Assembly (NCBI RefSeq): GCF_016901695.1
Contig: NZ_JACJKS010000003.1
Coordinates: forward strand, 124,001 to 188,000
Reading direction: 5' to 3'
Length of the DNA stretch: 64,000 nt
DNA from: Mordavella massiliensis
GTDB lineage: Bacteria; Bacillota; Clostridia; Lachnospirales; Lachnospiraceae
Part shown: in pieces, positions 18,420-28,130 of the stretch
Layout: each line of letters starts with the position of its first letter
Numbering within the stretch: position 1 is the first letter of the stretch
Notes under the pieces: model-generated
What the model saw: only the letters and a program-made list of their open reading frames with translations
What the model was told of the DNA's origin: nothing
The model's database searches: none
Program-made: the position numbers and the translations under genes

Positions 18420-19094
18420 TCAGTCTGAGACTTTACCCCTGAAGCCGTCCAGACAATTCTCGTATAAAAATTTTTTCAATGCGTCAGCCTGCGCCTCATC
18501 TTCGTAGTAGGAGATAAGGAGAGTGAAAAACTTTTCAAGCTGGTCCTGTGAGACAGACAGGACGCCGCAGCCGTGCTGGATGAGCAGCTTGTTGGCAGCG
18601 AGCATGGCGATCCGCTTGTTCCCATCGTAAAAAAGCTGGCTCTTTGTCAGATACAGCATGAGGTTCAGGGCTATTTCCGTCCACTCCCGGCCGGAGGAAA
18701 GGATTTCCCGAATTTTCTTTTCTGCAAGAGCTTCTGTGGGAATCGGAGGGATGTAGCTGCTCCCGGCGATCCGGACCTCATCCATTCGAAGCGTACCCGA
18801 ATTGATCACGGTCATCTTTCCTATGATGAGATGAAGCTTTTTGATATAGGCCAGATCCAGTTCCTCGTTGATGGATTCAAAGACCATCTGCCACCCGTGT
18901 TTGAGCTGTACGATGCTGTTGATGTCGTCTATGCTCTTTCCCTGGATGCTGATGCCCTCAACGATCGTCTGCGTCTCCGGGAAGGTGACGCCAATCCCTT
19001 CCAGATTGGCGCTCTTCCATATATAGTCTACAAGGTTTCTCTTTGCCCAGAAGATATTTTCTTCCTGGGACATGACATATTTCTTTTCAAACAT
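18420..19094 (-). CDS. Fic/DOC family protein with N-terminal inhibitory motif and substituted catalytic His
   Basis: The 224-residue protein has a Fic fold: the flap NSGTLRMDEVRIAGSSYIPP and the Fic core at about residues 153-161, QLFYDGNKR, against the consensus HxFx(D/E)GNGR. The histidine that normally deprotonates the target hydroxyl is Gln153. An inhibitory-helix motif (S/T)xxxE(G/N) is present at 28-33, SANLEG, as in class II Fic proteins. Canonical Fic proteins AMPylate target proteins; with His replaced, activity may be lost or altered. Base composition is visibly more AT-rich than flanking genes, suggesting transfer. It lies 28 bases downstream of the activase gene on the same strand. 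Confidence 0.82.
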   Translation of the reverse strand: MFEKKYVMSQEENIFWAKRNLVDYIWKSANLEGIGVTFPETQTIVEGISIQGKSIDDINSIVQLKHGWQMVFESINEELDLAYIKKLHLIIGKMTVINSGTLRMDEVRIAGSSYIPPIPTEALAEKKIREILSSGREWTEIALNLMLYLTKSQLFYDGNKRIAMLAANKLLIQHGCGVLSVSQDQLEKFFTLLISYYEDEAQADALKKFLYENCLDGFRGKVSD

Positions 19095-19122
19095 AAGACT
19101 TCCTCTCTGGCCTGCGCCCCCT

Positions 19123-22100
19123 CTAGCCGGCCATCTCTTCCTTTTCGCTTTCCGCGTCTTTCCCGAGGTTTTTGTTTGCCGTAGACAGCATTAGCTTGAT
19201 GCGGTTGAGCTGGTTTACCTCGCTGGCGCCGGGATCGTAGTCAATGGCCACAATGTTGGCAAGCGGGTAGCGGCGGCGCAGCTCCTTGATGACGCCCTTG
19301 CCGACCACGTGGTTCGGCAGGCAGGCGAAGGGCTGCGTGCACACGATGTTCGTGGCGCCGCTGTGGATGAGTTCCAGCATCTCGCCGGTGAGGAACCAGC
19401 CCTCGCCGGTCTGGTTGCCCAGGGAGACGATCTCGGAGGCCATCCGGCCAAGATCCTCGATGTGGGCCGGCGGGGCAAAGTGTTTGCTCTGGGCAAAGGC
19501 CTCGCTGGCCGGGGAGCGGAACCACTCCAGGGCCCGGATGCCCAGGTTGGCCAGGACGGCTTTGGACTTTGCAAAGCCCAGGTTTTTCACCTTAAAGTTC
19601 TGGTTGTAGAAGCAGTACAGCAGGAAGTCCAGAAGGTCGGGCACGACCGCCTCGGCTCCCTCGCTCTCCAGCAGATCCACCAGATGGTTGTTGGCGGCCG
19701 GGAGGAACTTGACGAGGATCTCGCCCACTACGCCTACCCGGGGTTTTTTGATGTCCAGAAGCTCGATGTTGTTGTCAAAATCCTGGATGATGTCCCGGCA
19801 AAGCTTCTTAAACTGGCGCCTGGACGGATAGCCCTGGGACACAAAGTCCGCGCACACCTTTACCCATTTGCGGTGCATCGCCTCCACGGAGCCTGGCTGC
19901 GCCTCGTAGGGGCGGAGCCGGTACACGCATTTCATGAAGATATCGCCGAACACCGCCGCGTAGATGCCGCGCAGGGCGAGCATGGGCGTGATCTTGAAGC
20001 CGGGATTCCCCTCCAGTCCGCTCAGGTTGATGGAGATCACCGGGATGTGCTCATAGCCGGCCTTTTTCAGCGCCCGGCGTATGAAGCCGATGTAGTTGGA
20101 GGCGCGGCAGCCGCCGCCGGTCTGGCTGATGATGACGGCGATCTTGTCTGTGTCATACCTGCCGGACAGGATGGCCTCCATGATCTGTCCCACCACCATG
20201 AGGGACGGATAGCAGGCGTCGTTATTTACATATTTAAGCCCTACATCCACGGCCTGCTTGTTGTCGTTGGGCAGGACCTCCACATGGTAGCCGGAGGCTC
20301 TGAAGGCCGGCTCCAGCAGCTCAAAGTGGATGGGGGACATCTGCGGGCAAAGGATCGTGTAATCCCTGCGCATCTCTTTTGTGAAGGGCACCTTGTCGAT
20401 GGCGGAAGAGTGGATGTCCCGCTTCTGCTCCCTCTGCTCCCGCACGCGGATGGCCGCCAGCAGGGAGCGGATGCGGATCCGGGCAGCGCCCAGGTTGTTG
20501 ACCTCGTCGATCTTCAGGGAGGTGTAGATCTTGTCGGAGCCGGTGAGGATGTCCGCCACCTGGTCCGTCGTCACGGCGTCCAGGCCGCAGCCGAAGGAGT
20601 TGAGCTGGATGAGGTCCAGATTGTCCTTTGTCTTCACGAAATTGGCCGCCGCATAGAGGCGGGAGTGGTACATCCACTGGTCCATGACGTTTAAGGGCCG
20701 CTCCACCTGGTGAAGGTGGGAGACGGAGTCCTCGGTCAGCACGGCGATGTTGTAGGAGTTGATGAGCTCCGGGATGCCGTGGTTGACCTCCGGATCGATG
20801 TGGTAGGGGCGCCCTGCCAGGACAATGCCCCGGTTGCCGGTCCGGTCCAGGTAGGCGACGGTCTCCTCGCCTTTCCTGCGCATATCGTCCCGGCACTCCT
20901 CCAGCTCGACCCAGCCACGGTGCACCGCATCTTTGATCTCGGCTGCCGTGATGGAGAATTTCTCACCCAGCTCCTCTGTGAGCCTTGCGCAGAGTGTCTC
21001 CTCGCTGGCGAAGGAGAGGAAGGGATGGATGAAATCCACCTCGCCGTGGACGATGGGATCCATATTGTTCTTGATGTTCTCCGGGTAGGAGGTCACGATG
21101 GGGCAGTTGTAGTGGTTGTTTGCCTCTGTGAACTCGTTGCGCTCGTAGGGGACGGACGGATAAAAAATGTGCCGGATCCCCTGGTTTATGAGCCACTGCA
21201 CGTGTCCGTGGGCCAGCTTGGCCGGGTAGCACTCCGACTCGCTCGGGATGGATTCGATCCCCAGTTCATAGATCTTCCGCGTGGAAGCGGGGGAGAGGAT
21301 CACCCGGAAGCCGAGGGTGGTGAAGAACGTGTACCAGAAGGGATAGTTGTCGTACATGTTCAGCACCCTGGGAATGCCGATGACGCCGCGCGATGCGGCC
21401 TCCTCTGACAGGGGCAGGTAGCCGAGGTAGCGCTGGCTCTTGTAGGCAAAGAGGTTGGGGAGGGTGTTTTCCTTCTTCTCTTTCCCGAGGCCGCGCTCAC
21501 AGCGGTTGCCGGTGATGAACTTCCGCCCGCCGCTGAAATGGTTGATGGTCAGGCGGCAGTTGTTGGTGCAGCCTTTGCACTTTGTCATCGTGGTGCGGTA
21601 CTCCAGGCTCTCGATGTCTTCGATGGAGAGCATGGTCGTGCCCTCGCAGTCCACATACCGCTCCCTGGCGATGAGGGCCGCGCCGAAGGCGCCCATGATG
21701 CCGGCGATGTCCGGGCGGATCGCCTCGCAGCCGGCGATCTTCTCAAAGCTGCGAAGCACCGCGTTATTGTAGAAGGTGCCGCCCTGTACGACGATATGTT
21801 TCCCCAGCTCGGAGGCGTCGGACACCTTAATGACTTTGAAAAGTGCGTTCTTGATGACAGAGTAGGCCAGGCCGGCGGAGATGTCGGACACTTCGGCTCC
21901 CTCTTTCTGCGCCTGCTTCACCTTGGAGTTCATGAACACGGTGCACCGGGTCCCCAGATCGATGGGATTGTGGGCAAAGAGCGCCTCCTGGGCAAAATCC
22001 TCCACAGTATAGTTCAGGGATTTGGCAAAGGTCTCGATGAAGGAACCGCACCCGGATGAGCAGGCCTCGTTGAGCTGCACGCTGTCCACGGTCTGGTTCT

Positions 22101-23400
22101 TGATCTTGATGCACTTCATATCCTGCCCGCCGATGTCCAGGATGCAGTCCACGTCGGGCTCAAAGAAGGAGGCGGCGTAGTAGTGCGCCACCGTCTCCAC
22201 CTCCCCCTCGTCCAGCATGAGGGCGGCCTTGATGAGGGCCTCCCCGTAACCGGTGGAGCAGGAGTGTACGATCTCCACTTCCTCCGGGAGCTGGCTGTAG
22301 ATGTCGCGGATGGCGGAGATGGTTGTCCCAAGCGGGTCTCCCTCGTTGTTGTGGTAGAAGGAGTAGAGGAGGGTGCCGTCCTCGCCCACGAGCGCCGCCT
22401 TTGTCGTCGTGGAGCCGGCGTCGATGCCGAGGAAAGCCTTCCCCTTATAGGAGGCCAGATCCCGGACCGGAACCTGGTGCTTCGCATGGCGGGAGATGAA
22501 AGCGTTGTAGTCCGCCTCGGTTGCGAAGAGGGGCTCCATGCGCTCCACCTCAAACTCCATCTGGATCCTTCTTGCCAGCCGCTCCTGCAGTTCGCGGATG
22601 GGGACTACCGGCTCCTTTGTGGAGTTGAGGGCAGAGCCCACCGCCGCAAAAAGGTGGGAGTGGTTCGGCGCGATGGTGTGCTCGTCATCCAGCTTCAGAG
22701 TGCGCACGAAAGCCTCCCGCAATTCGGAGAGGAAGTGTAAGGGGCCGCCCAGGAAGGCCACATGTCCCCGGATCGGCTTGCCGCAGGCGAGTCCGCTGAT
22801 GGTCTGGTTCACAACAGCCTGGAAGATGGAGGCTGCCAGATCCTCCTTGGACGCGCCCTCGTTGATGAGGGGCTGGATGTCAGACTTGGCAAACACACCG
22901 CAGCGGGCCGCGATGGAGTAGAGCGCCTTGTAGTTCTTTGCATATTCGTTGAGGCCGGCCGCGTCCGTCTGCAGAAGGGAGGCCATCTGGTCGATGAAGG
23001 AGCCGGTGCCGCCGGCGCACACCCCGTTCATGCGCTGCTCGATGCTGCCGCCCTCGAAGTAGATGATCTTGGCGTCCTCGCCGCCCAGTTCGATGGCCAC
23101 GTCCGTCTGGGGGGCGTAGTCCTGCAGGGCAGTGGACACGGCGACTACTTCCTGGACAAAAGGAACGCCCAGGTGCTTGGCCAGCGTCAGGCCGCCGGAT
23201 CCGGTGATGACCGGCGACACATGGATGGAGCCAAGCTTGTAGATGGCCCTGCCGAGCAGGTCGGAGAGGGTCTCCTGGATGTTGGCAAAATGCCGCTCGT
23301 AGTCGGAGAAGACGACGTCGTTCTGGTCGTCCAGGATCGCGATCTTGACCGTCGTGGATCCGATGTCGATCCCCAGTGTGAATAATTCCTGTTGACTCAT
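19123..23400 (-). CDS. Giant fused acyl-CoA dehydratase activase-type ATPase (BcrAD/BadFG, DUF2229)
   Basis: The 1425-residue protein has two ASKHA ATPase modules: residues 1-265, starting [13 protein letters not shown], and about 320-580, starting [13 protein letters not shown]. Each keeps the two cysteines that hold the bridging [4Fe-4S] cluster in activase homodimers: C128 and C167 in the first, C447 and C486 in the second. A four-Cys motif (CKGCTNNC, then NRC) follows at about 618-645, then a DUF2229 region and a C-terminal dehydratase-component-like region. Relatives drive ATP-dependent low-potential electron transfer to dehydratases or double-cubane-cluster proteins. The partner substrate is unknown. 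Own promoter at 23478-23506 and a taaggag site. Confidence 0.85.
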   Translation of the reverse strand: MSQQELFTLGIDIGSTTVKIAILDDQNDVVFSDYERHFANIQETLSDLLGRAIYKLGSIHVSPVITGSGGLTLAKHLGVPFVQEVVAVSTALQDYAPQTDVAIELGGEDAKIIYFEGGSIEQRMNGVCAGGTGSFIDQMASLLQTDAAGLNEYAKNYKALYSIAARCGVFAKSDIQPLINEGASKEDLAASIFQAVVNQTISGLACGKPIRGHVAFLGGPLHFLSELREAFVRTLKLDDEHTIAPNHSHLFAAVGSALNSTKEPVVPIRELQERLARRIQMEFEVERMEPLFATEADYNAFISRHAKHQVPVRDLASYKGKAFLGIDAGSTTTKAALVGEDGTLLYSFYHNNEGDPLGTTISAIRDIYSQLPEEVEIVHSCSTGYGEALIKAALMLDEGEVETVAHYYAASFFEPDVDCILDIGGQDMKCIKIKNQTVDSVQLNEACSSGCGSFIETFAKSLNYTVEDFAQEALFAHNPIDLGTRCTVFMNSKVKQAQKEGAEVSDISAGLAYSVIKNALFKVIKVSDASELGKHIVVQGGTFYNNAVLRSFEKIAGCEAIRPDIAGIMGAFGAALIARERYVDCEGTTMLSIEDIESLEYRTTMTKCKGCTNNCRLTINHFSGGRKFITGNRCERGLGKEKKENTLPNLFAYKSQRYLGYLPLSEEAASRGVIGIPRVLNMYDNYPFWYTFFTTLGFRVILSPASTRKIYELGIESIPSESECYPAKLAHGHVQWLINQGIRHIFYPSVPYERNEFTEANNHYNCPIVTSYPENIKNNMDPIVHGEVDFIHPFLSFASEETLCARLTEELGEKFSITAAEIKDAVHRGWVELEECRDDMRRKGEETVAYLDRTGNRGIVLAGRPYHIDPEVNHGIPELINSYNIAVLTEDSVSHLHQVERPLNVMDQWMYHSRLYAAANFVKTKDNLDLIQLNSFGCGLDAVTTDQVADILTGSDKIYTSLKIDEVNNLGAARIRIRSLLAAIRVREQREQKRDIHSSAIDKVPFTKEMRRDYTILCPQMSPIHFELLEPAFRASGYHVEVLPNDNKQAVDVGLKYVNNDACYPSLMVVGQIMEAILSGRYDTDKIAVIISQTGGGCRASNYIGFIRRALKKAGYEHIPVISINLSGLEGNPGFKITPMLALRGIYAAVFGDIFMKCVYRLRPYEAQPGSVEAMHRKWVKVCADFVSQGYPSRRQFKKLCRDIIQDFDNNIELLDIKKPRVGVVGEILVKFLPAANNHLVDLLESEGAEAVVPDLLDFLLYCFYNQNFKVKNLGFAKSKAVLANLGIRALEWFRSPASEAFAQSKHFAPPAHIEDLGRMASEIVSLGNQTGEGWFLTGEMLELIHSGATNIVCTQPFACLPNHVVGKGVIKELRRRYPLANIVAIDYDPGASEVNQLNRIKLMLSTANKNLGKDAESEKEEMAG

Positions 23401-23477
23401 ATTATGTACTCCTTATTTCTGAAATGAAAATCGGTTCTTTTCTTATTAAAAAGCAAAAGGGCTTTTCAGCCTGTAAC

Positions 23478-23506
23478 ATTATACGACAAAATATTTGAAA
23501 TGACAA
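23478..23506 (-). promoter_or_regulatory. Sigma-70-type promoter of the activase gene
   Basis: On the minus strand TTGTCA, 17 bases, TATAAT. It lies 78 bases upstream of the activase start and diverges from the rhomboid-like gene promoter 52 bases away. Confidence 0.8.
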
Positions 23507-23557
23507 TTAACAAATGTAATAGAAAAATGAAATTAGAGTAAAACTTAGGTGCTATAA

Positions 23558-23586
23558 TTGACAAACCTATACCGAGACGGTAGAAT
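23558..23586 (+). promoter_or_regulatory. Sigma-70-type promoter of the rhomboid-like gene
   Basis: TTGACA, 17 bases, TAGAAT, 50 bases upstream of the start codon at 23637. Confidence 0.8.
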
Positions 23587-23636
23587 GAAAACAGCTATTT
23601 GCCAAATTCAGAGACAACGGGGAGGCCTTAATTAAT

Positions 23637-24494
23637 ATGAGCTGGTTGGACAGACTGGAGCGCAGGTTCGGACGCTACGCCATCCATAACCTGATGTATT
23701 ATGTTATTATTCTGTACGTTGTGGGGCTGGCGCTGCAGCTCCTTGTGCCCAATTTCTACTATCAGTATCTGTGCCTGGATGTGAACGCCATCCTCCACGG
23801 ACAGATCTGGCGGATCGTGACCTTCATCATCCAGCCGCCCCAGTCCAGTTATATCTTTATGATCTTTGCCCTGTATCTCTATTATATGCTCGGCAGGACG
23901 CTGGAGAACACGTGGGGGGCGTTCCGCTTCAACCTGTATTTCTTTGCGGGTATGTTCTTCCATGTGATCGCGGCCTTTGCGGCCTACTTTATCACTGGGG
24001 TGTCCTTCCCCTTAGGAACCTGGTATCTGAATATGTCCCTCTTCCTCGCCTTTGCGGCCATCTATCCGGACATGGAGTTCTACCTGTTCTTCATGATCCC
24101 GGTGAAGGCGAAGTGGCTGGGATGGCTGGACGGCCTGTATTTTCTTTACACCATCGCCCAGGCGTTCCTCCCGGCTTACGGGGGAAGCGTGTTCGGCTTT
24201 GTCTACAAATCCAACGCCATTGCGGCGGCTGTCTCGATCCTGAACTTTGTGATCTTTTTCCTCGGGTCCAGGAATATGCGGCAGTTTGCCCCGAAGCAGC
24301 AGAGGAGAAAGCAGCAGTTCCAGAAGAAGATGCGCCCGGAGCAGCACTACGCCGGCGGCGCCAGGCACCGCTGCGCGGTCTGCGGGCGGACAGAACTGGA
24401 CGATCCGACGCTTGAGTTCCGGTACTGTTCCAAGTGCAACGGCAACTACGAGTACTGCCAGGATCACCTGTTTTCACATATCCATGTGAAATAA
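23637..24494 (+). CDS. Rhomboid-like membrane protein with C-terminal zinc ribbon, probably non-catalytic
   Basis: The 285-residue protein has about six TM helices between residues 18 and 215. The segment HGQIWRIVTFIIQPP resembles the L1 loop of rhomboids. The GxSG serine motif expected in TM4 is replaced (YLNMSLFLAF) and no TM6 histidine is found (SNAIAAAVSILNF), so it is likely a pseudoprotease. A cytoplasmic C-terminal zinc ribbon follows: CAVCG at about 243 and CSKC at about 262, with another C and H after. It is monocistronic or precedes pyk. A role in membrane-protein quality control is speculation. Confidence 0.7.
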   Translation: MSWLDRLERRFGRYAIHNLMYYVIILYVVGLALQLLVPNFYYQYLCLDVNAILHGQIWRIVTFIIQPPQSSYIFMIFALYLYYMLGRTLENTWGAFRFNLYFFAGMFFHVIAAFAAYFITGVSFPLGTWYLNMSLFLAFAAIYPDMEFYLFFMIPVKAKWLGWLDGLYFLYTIAQAFLPAYGGSVFGFVYKSNAIAAAVSILNFVIFFLGSRNMRQFAPKQQRRKQQFQKKMRPEQHYAGGARHRCAVCGRTELDDPTLEFRYCSKCNGNYEYCQDHLFSHIHVK

Positions 24495-24568
24495 AACGGA
24501 CATTTACGGGCATTTCGCGCGCCCGGCAACATACATGAAATGAGAAGTGGAGAAAGGAAAAGAGAGAA

Positions 24569-26011
24569 ATGAGTATGAAAAAAACAAAGATCATCTGTAC
24601 GATGGGGCCTGCGACCAACGATGAGAATGTGATGCGGGAGCTGATCCGAAGCGGCATGGATATCGCCCGCTTCAACTTCTCCCACGGAGACCATGCGGAG
24701 CAGAAGATGCGCATGGACATGCTCAAGAAGGTGCGGGAGGAGGAGAACAGGCCGACAGCCATCCTTCTCGACACGAAGGGGCCGGAGATCCGCACCGGCG
24801 TCCTGAAGGGCGGGAAGAAGGTCCAGATCCTGACCGGAGAGAAGTTCACGCTCACGACAGAGGAGATCGAGGGGGATGAGACGAGAGTGTCCATCAGCTA
24901 CACCGGCCTTGTGGACGATGTGACCGTGGGCAGCACGATCCTCATTGACGACGGCCTGATCGGACTTGAGGTGACGGGCAAGACGGACAGGGAGATCGCC
25001 TGCCGGGTCGTGAACGGCGGGGAGCTGGGCGAGAGAAAGGGCGTCAATGTGCCCAACGTTCCGGTGCGTCTCCCGGCCATCACGGACAAGGACAGGGAGG
25101 ATCTGAAGTTCGGCGTGGAGCAGGGCATTGACTTTATCGCCGCCTCCTTTGTGCGCAACGCGGAGTGCATCATGGAGATCCGCGCTTTCTTAAAGACATG
25201 CAACGCGCCCTACATCCCGATCATCGCCAAGATCGAGAATGCGGAGGGCATTAAGAATATCGATGAGATCATCCGCTGCGCGGACGGCATCATGGTCGCG
25301 AGAGGCGACCTGGGCGTGGAGATCCCGGCCGAGGAGGTGCCGTACCTGCAGAAGATGATCATCCAGAAGTGCAACTACTACTACAAGCCGGTCATCACGG
25401 CGACCCAGATGCTGGATTCCATGATCCGCAATCCCCGCCCCACAAGAGCGGAGGTGACGGATGTGGCCAACGCGGTCTACGACGGCACGGACGCAGTCAT
25501 GCTCTCCGGCGAGACGGCGCAGGGCAAGTACCCGCTGGAGGCGCTGCGGATGATGGTGCATATCGTCCGCAGCACAGAGGAGCATCTGGACTATGACATG
25601 CTCCTTAAGAAGGCGGAGGAGCACCGCATGAAAGGCATTTCCACCGCCATCGGGCACGCCTCTGTGACGACAGCCTACAACCTGGGCGCGAAGTGCATCA
25701 TCACGCCGTCTGTGTCCGGCGCGACAGCCAGGGTTGTGTCCAAGTTCAAGCCGAAGACAATGGTGATCGGCGTGACGCCGGATGAGCGCACGCTGCGCCG
25801 GATGCAGATCTACTGGGGTGTGCTTCCCATGAAGTCCATCCAGTTCAACTCCACGGAGGATATCTGCTCCAGCGCCATTGAGCTCGTATGCGCAAAGGAA
25901 TATGCGGAGACAGGGGACATCGTGATCCTCACGGCAGGACTGCCGTCCCGCAATGCGGACAAAGGCAGGGAAGGCGCCAGCAACATGATGCGCATCGCAG
26001 TCATTGAGTAA
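24569..26011 (+). CDS. pyk: Pyruvate kinase
   Basis: The 480-residue enzyme transfers phosphate from phosphoenolpyruvate to ADP. It has KIICTMGPAT, ARFNFSHG, LLDTKGPEIRTG, the signature IIAKIENAEGIKNIDEII with the catalytic Lys, VARGDLGVEIP and TQMLDSM. It lacks the extra C-terminal PEP-utilising domain seen in some Bacillus enzymes, so it is the short form. ATG 24569 is used; ATG 24575 (MKKTK) is also possible. lysA starts 32 bases later, probably in one transcript. Confidence 0.96.
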   Translation: MSMKKTKIICTMGPATNDENVMRELIRSGMDIARFNFSHGDHAEQKMRMDMLKKVREEENRPTAILLDTKGPEIRTGVLKGGKKVQILTGEKFTLTTEEIEGDETRVSISYTGLVDDVTVGSTILIDDGLIGLEVTGKTDREIACRVVNGGELGERKGVNVPNVPVRLPAITDKDREDLKFGVEQGIDFIAASFVRNAECIMEIRAFLKTCNAPYIPIIAKIENAEGIKNIDEIIRCADGIMVARGDLGVEIPAEEVPYLQKMIIQKCNYYYKPVITATQMLDSMIRNPRPTRAEVTDVANAVYDGTDAVMLSGETAQGKYPLEALRMMVHIVRSTEEHLDYDMLLKKAEEHRMKGISTAIGHASVTTAYNLGAKCIITPSVSGATARVVSKFKPKTMVIGVTPDERTLRRMQIYWGVLPMKSIQFNSTEDICSSAIELVCAKEYAETGDIVILTAGLPSRNADKGREGASNMMRIAVIE

Positions 26012-26043
26012 AACAGCAGCAGACAGAACAGGAGAGAGAGTAC

Positions 26044-27315
26044 ATGACGAAGAGACCATTTGTGACAAAGGAACAACTGGAAGAGATCGTGAAGGAGTAT
26101 CCCACGCCTTTCCACCTCTATGATGAGAAGGGGATCCGCAGGAACGCGCAGGCGCTGAAGGAGGCCTTCGCCTGGAACAAGGGGTACAGGGAATACTTTG
26201 CAGTGAAGGCGACACCGAACCCGTTCCTCATGGAGATCCTGAAGGAGTACGGCTGCGGCAGCGACTGCTCCTCCTACACGGAGCTGATGCTCTCCGACGC
26301 GGTCGGCATTTCCGGGGAGGGAATCATGTTCTCCTCCAACGATACACCGGCGGAGGACTTCCAGCTTGCGGACCGGCTGGGGGCCATCATCAACCTGGAT
26401 GACATCACCCACATTGAGTTTCTGGAGAAGGCCATCGGCCGCATCCCGGAGACCATAAGCTGCCGGTACAACCCGGGCGGGATCTTCAAGATCAGCAACG
26501 ACATTATGGACAATCCGGGGGACGCCAAGTACGGGATGACCACGGAGCAGATCTTTGAGGCGTTTAAGATCCTGAAGGCGAAGGGGGCGAAGGAGTTCGG
26601 CATCCATGCCTTCCTGGCCAGCAACACGGTGACGAACGACTACTACCCGCTGCTCGCCAAAGTGCTCTTTGAGCTGGCGGTAAAACTCCACGAAGAGACA
26701 GGCGCGCACATCAAATTCATCAACCTGTCAGGCGGCATCGGCATTCCCTACAAACCGGACCAGGAGCCCAATGACATCCGCGTCATCGGGGAGGGCGTCC
26801 GGCAGGTGTATGAGGAAGTCCTTGTGCCGGCAGGCATGGGGGATGTGGCGATCTACACGGAGCTGGGAAGATTCATGCTCGGCCCTTACGGCTGCCTTGT
26901 GACGAGAGCCGTGCACGAGAAGCATACCTACAAGGAGTACATCGGCGTGGATGCCTGCGCCGCCAACCTGATGCGGCCCGCCATCTACGGCGCCTACCAC
27001 CACATCACGGTGATGGGGAAGGAGGACGCGCCCTGCGACCACCTCTACGATGTGACCGGATCCCTGTGCGAGAACAGCGACAAGTTTGCGGTGGACCGGC
27101 ACCTGCCGAAGATCGATATCGGGGATCTCCTTGTCATCCACGATACCGGCGCCCACGGATTTTCCATGGGATACAACTACAACGGAAAGCTCCGGTCTGC
27201 GGAAGTGCTCCTGAAAGAGGACGGAAGCACGCAGCTCATCCGGCGCGCGGAGACGCCGAAAGACTACTTTGCAACGTTTGATTGTTTTGAAATCGGTAAA
27301 AAACTTGTAAAATAA
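26044..27315 (+). CDS. lysA: Diaminopimelate decarboxylase
   Basis: The 423-residue fold-III PLP enzyme makes lysine from meso-diaminopimelate. The PLP lysine is in YFAVKATPNPFLM, followed by GCGSDCSSYTEL, the HAFLASNTV block, the glycine loop NLSGGIGIPY, and near the end HDTGAHGFSMGYNYNG. It uses the variant ATPNP after the lysine, common in Clostridia. No lysine riboswitch precedes it; transcription appears to come from pyk. A long hairpin with six T residues lies directly after it. Confidence 0.9.
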   Translation: MTKRPFVTKEQLEEIVKEYPTPFHLYDEKGIRRNAQALKEAFAWNKGYREYFAVKATPNPFLMEILKEYGCGSDCSSYTELMLSDAVGISGEGIMFSSNDTPAEDFQLADRLGAIINLDDITHIEFLEKAIGRIPETISCRYNPGGIFKISNDIMDNPGDAKYGMTTEQIFEAFKILKAKGAKEFGIHAFLASNTVTNDYYPLLAKVLFELAVKLHEETGAHIKFINLSGGIGIPYKPDQEPNDIRVIGEGVRQVYEEVLVPAGMGDVAIYTELGRFMLGPYGCLVTRAVHEKHTYKEYIGVDACAANLMRPAIYGAYHHITVMGKEDAPCDHLYDVTGSLCENSDKFAVDRHLPKIDIGDLLVIHDTGAHGFSMGYNYNGKLRSAEVLLKEDGSTQLIRRAETPKDYFATFDCFEIGKKLVK

Positions 27316-27324
27316 ATAGACAAT

Positions 27325-27384
27325 TCCCTCCTAGTGAGTTAAAATGTATATAATTCATTTTACTTTACCGAGGAGGGATTTTTT
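27325..27384 (+). promoter_or_regulatory. Long hairpin enclosing the Shine-Dalgarno of the lipoprotein gene; terminator-like
   Basis: tccctcct (27325-27332) pairs with aggaggga (27371-27378), and an inner stem taaaatg/catttta extends the structure around a loop carrying TATAAT (27349-27354). Six T residues follow and the ATG of the next gene is the very next base. The right arm is itself the aggagg ribosome-binding site. It can act as the lysA terminator, as a block to translation on read-through RNA, or both. Confidence 0.75.
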
Positions 27385-28035
27385 ATGAAAAGGAAAAAGA
27401 AACTGCTTGTCCTGCTCCTTGCGGCCGCGATGCTGGCCATGTCCGCCTGCAAAGGCCTGACGCCGGACGACGCGAAAACCTACGTACAGTCTGTGCTGGA
27501 CGCAAGCTACAAGGCGGATTTCGCCGAGTACACAAAACAGACCGACTCCACAGAGGAGGAGGCCCGGGCGCTCTACGATGAGAACATGGACAATATCATG
27601 GAGATGGGCGGCTTTAACGACGCGGGGCTGTCGGAGGAACTGACAGCGAATTACCGGCAGCTTTTCCAGGACATGCTTGCCAAGGCAAAGTATGAAGTGG
27701 GGGAGGCAGCGGAAGATGAGGACGGCAATTTCACCGTGCAGGTGAGCGCGGAGCCCTTCGCCGGATTTGACGGGCTTGAGGACGAGGTGATGGCCGCCGT
27801 GGAGGCTGAGTTTGCAAATATCACGGATATCTCCCAGTTCCCCAGCGATGAGGAGATCAATGAGATGGTGTTCCAGATGATGTACGACATCCTCGTGGAG
27901 CGCATGGAAAACCCGGCCTACGGGGAAGCGCAGACTGTGGAACTGCATGTGGAGCTTGCAGACAATGTCTACTCGGTCAATGAGGATGACCTGACAGCGC
28001 TGGATGGGATCCTTTTCCCGTCAGATAATTTCTAA
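27385..28035 (+). CDS. Putative lipoprotein of unknown function
   Basis: The 216-residue protein has a lipoprotein signal peptide: MKRKKKLLVLLLAAAMLAMS followed by the lipobox cysteine (SAC, residue 22). The mature part is acidic, helical and without cysteines; it resembles the small DUF5105-type lipoproteins of Clostridia but I do not identify it firmly. No membrane segment other than the signal. Its ribosome-binding site is inside the hairpin at 27325-27384. A clear terminator follows, so it is a single-gene unit or the tail of pyk-lysA. Confidence 0.75.
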   Translation: MKRKKKLLVLLLAAAMLAMSACKGLTPDDAKTYVQSVLDASYKADFAEYTKQTDSTEEEARALYDENMDNIMEMGGFNDAGLSEELTANYRQLFQDMLAKAKYEVGEAAEDEDGNFTVQVSAEPFAGFDGLEDEVMAAVEAEFANITDISQFPSDEEINEMVFQMMYDILVERMENPAYGEAQTVELHVELADNVYSVNEDDLTALDGILFPSDNF

Positions 28036-28049
28036 GTGAAAAGATATGC

Positions 28050-28079
28050 GGAGGCAGAACAATCGGTTCTGCCTCCTTT
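28050..28079 (+). terminator. Intrinsic terminator after the lipoprotein gene
   Basis: ggaggcagaac and gttctgcctcc form a perfect 11-bp stem with a 5-base loop, followed by ttt. Confidence 0.88.
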
Positions 28080-28130
28080 GTGCGTGATCGAGGAACAATA
28101 CAGACATATGTCTGATAAATGCATAAATAA

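Noticed and set aside
18251-18442. 63-codon plus-strand frame between gpmI and the Fic gene
   Set aside because: Starts in the terminator trailer, lacks a ribosome-binding site and ends inside the Fic gene; low-complexity LSAALALALK.
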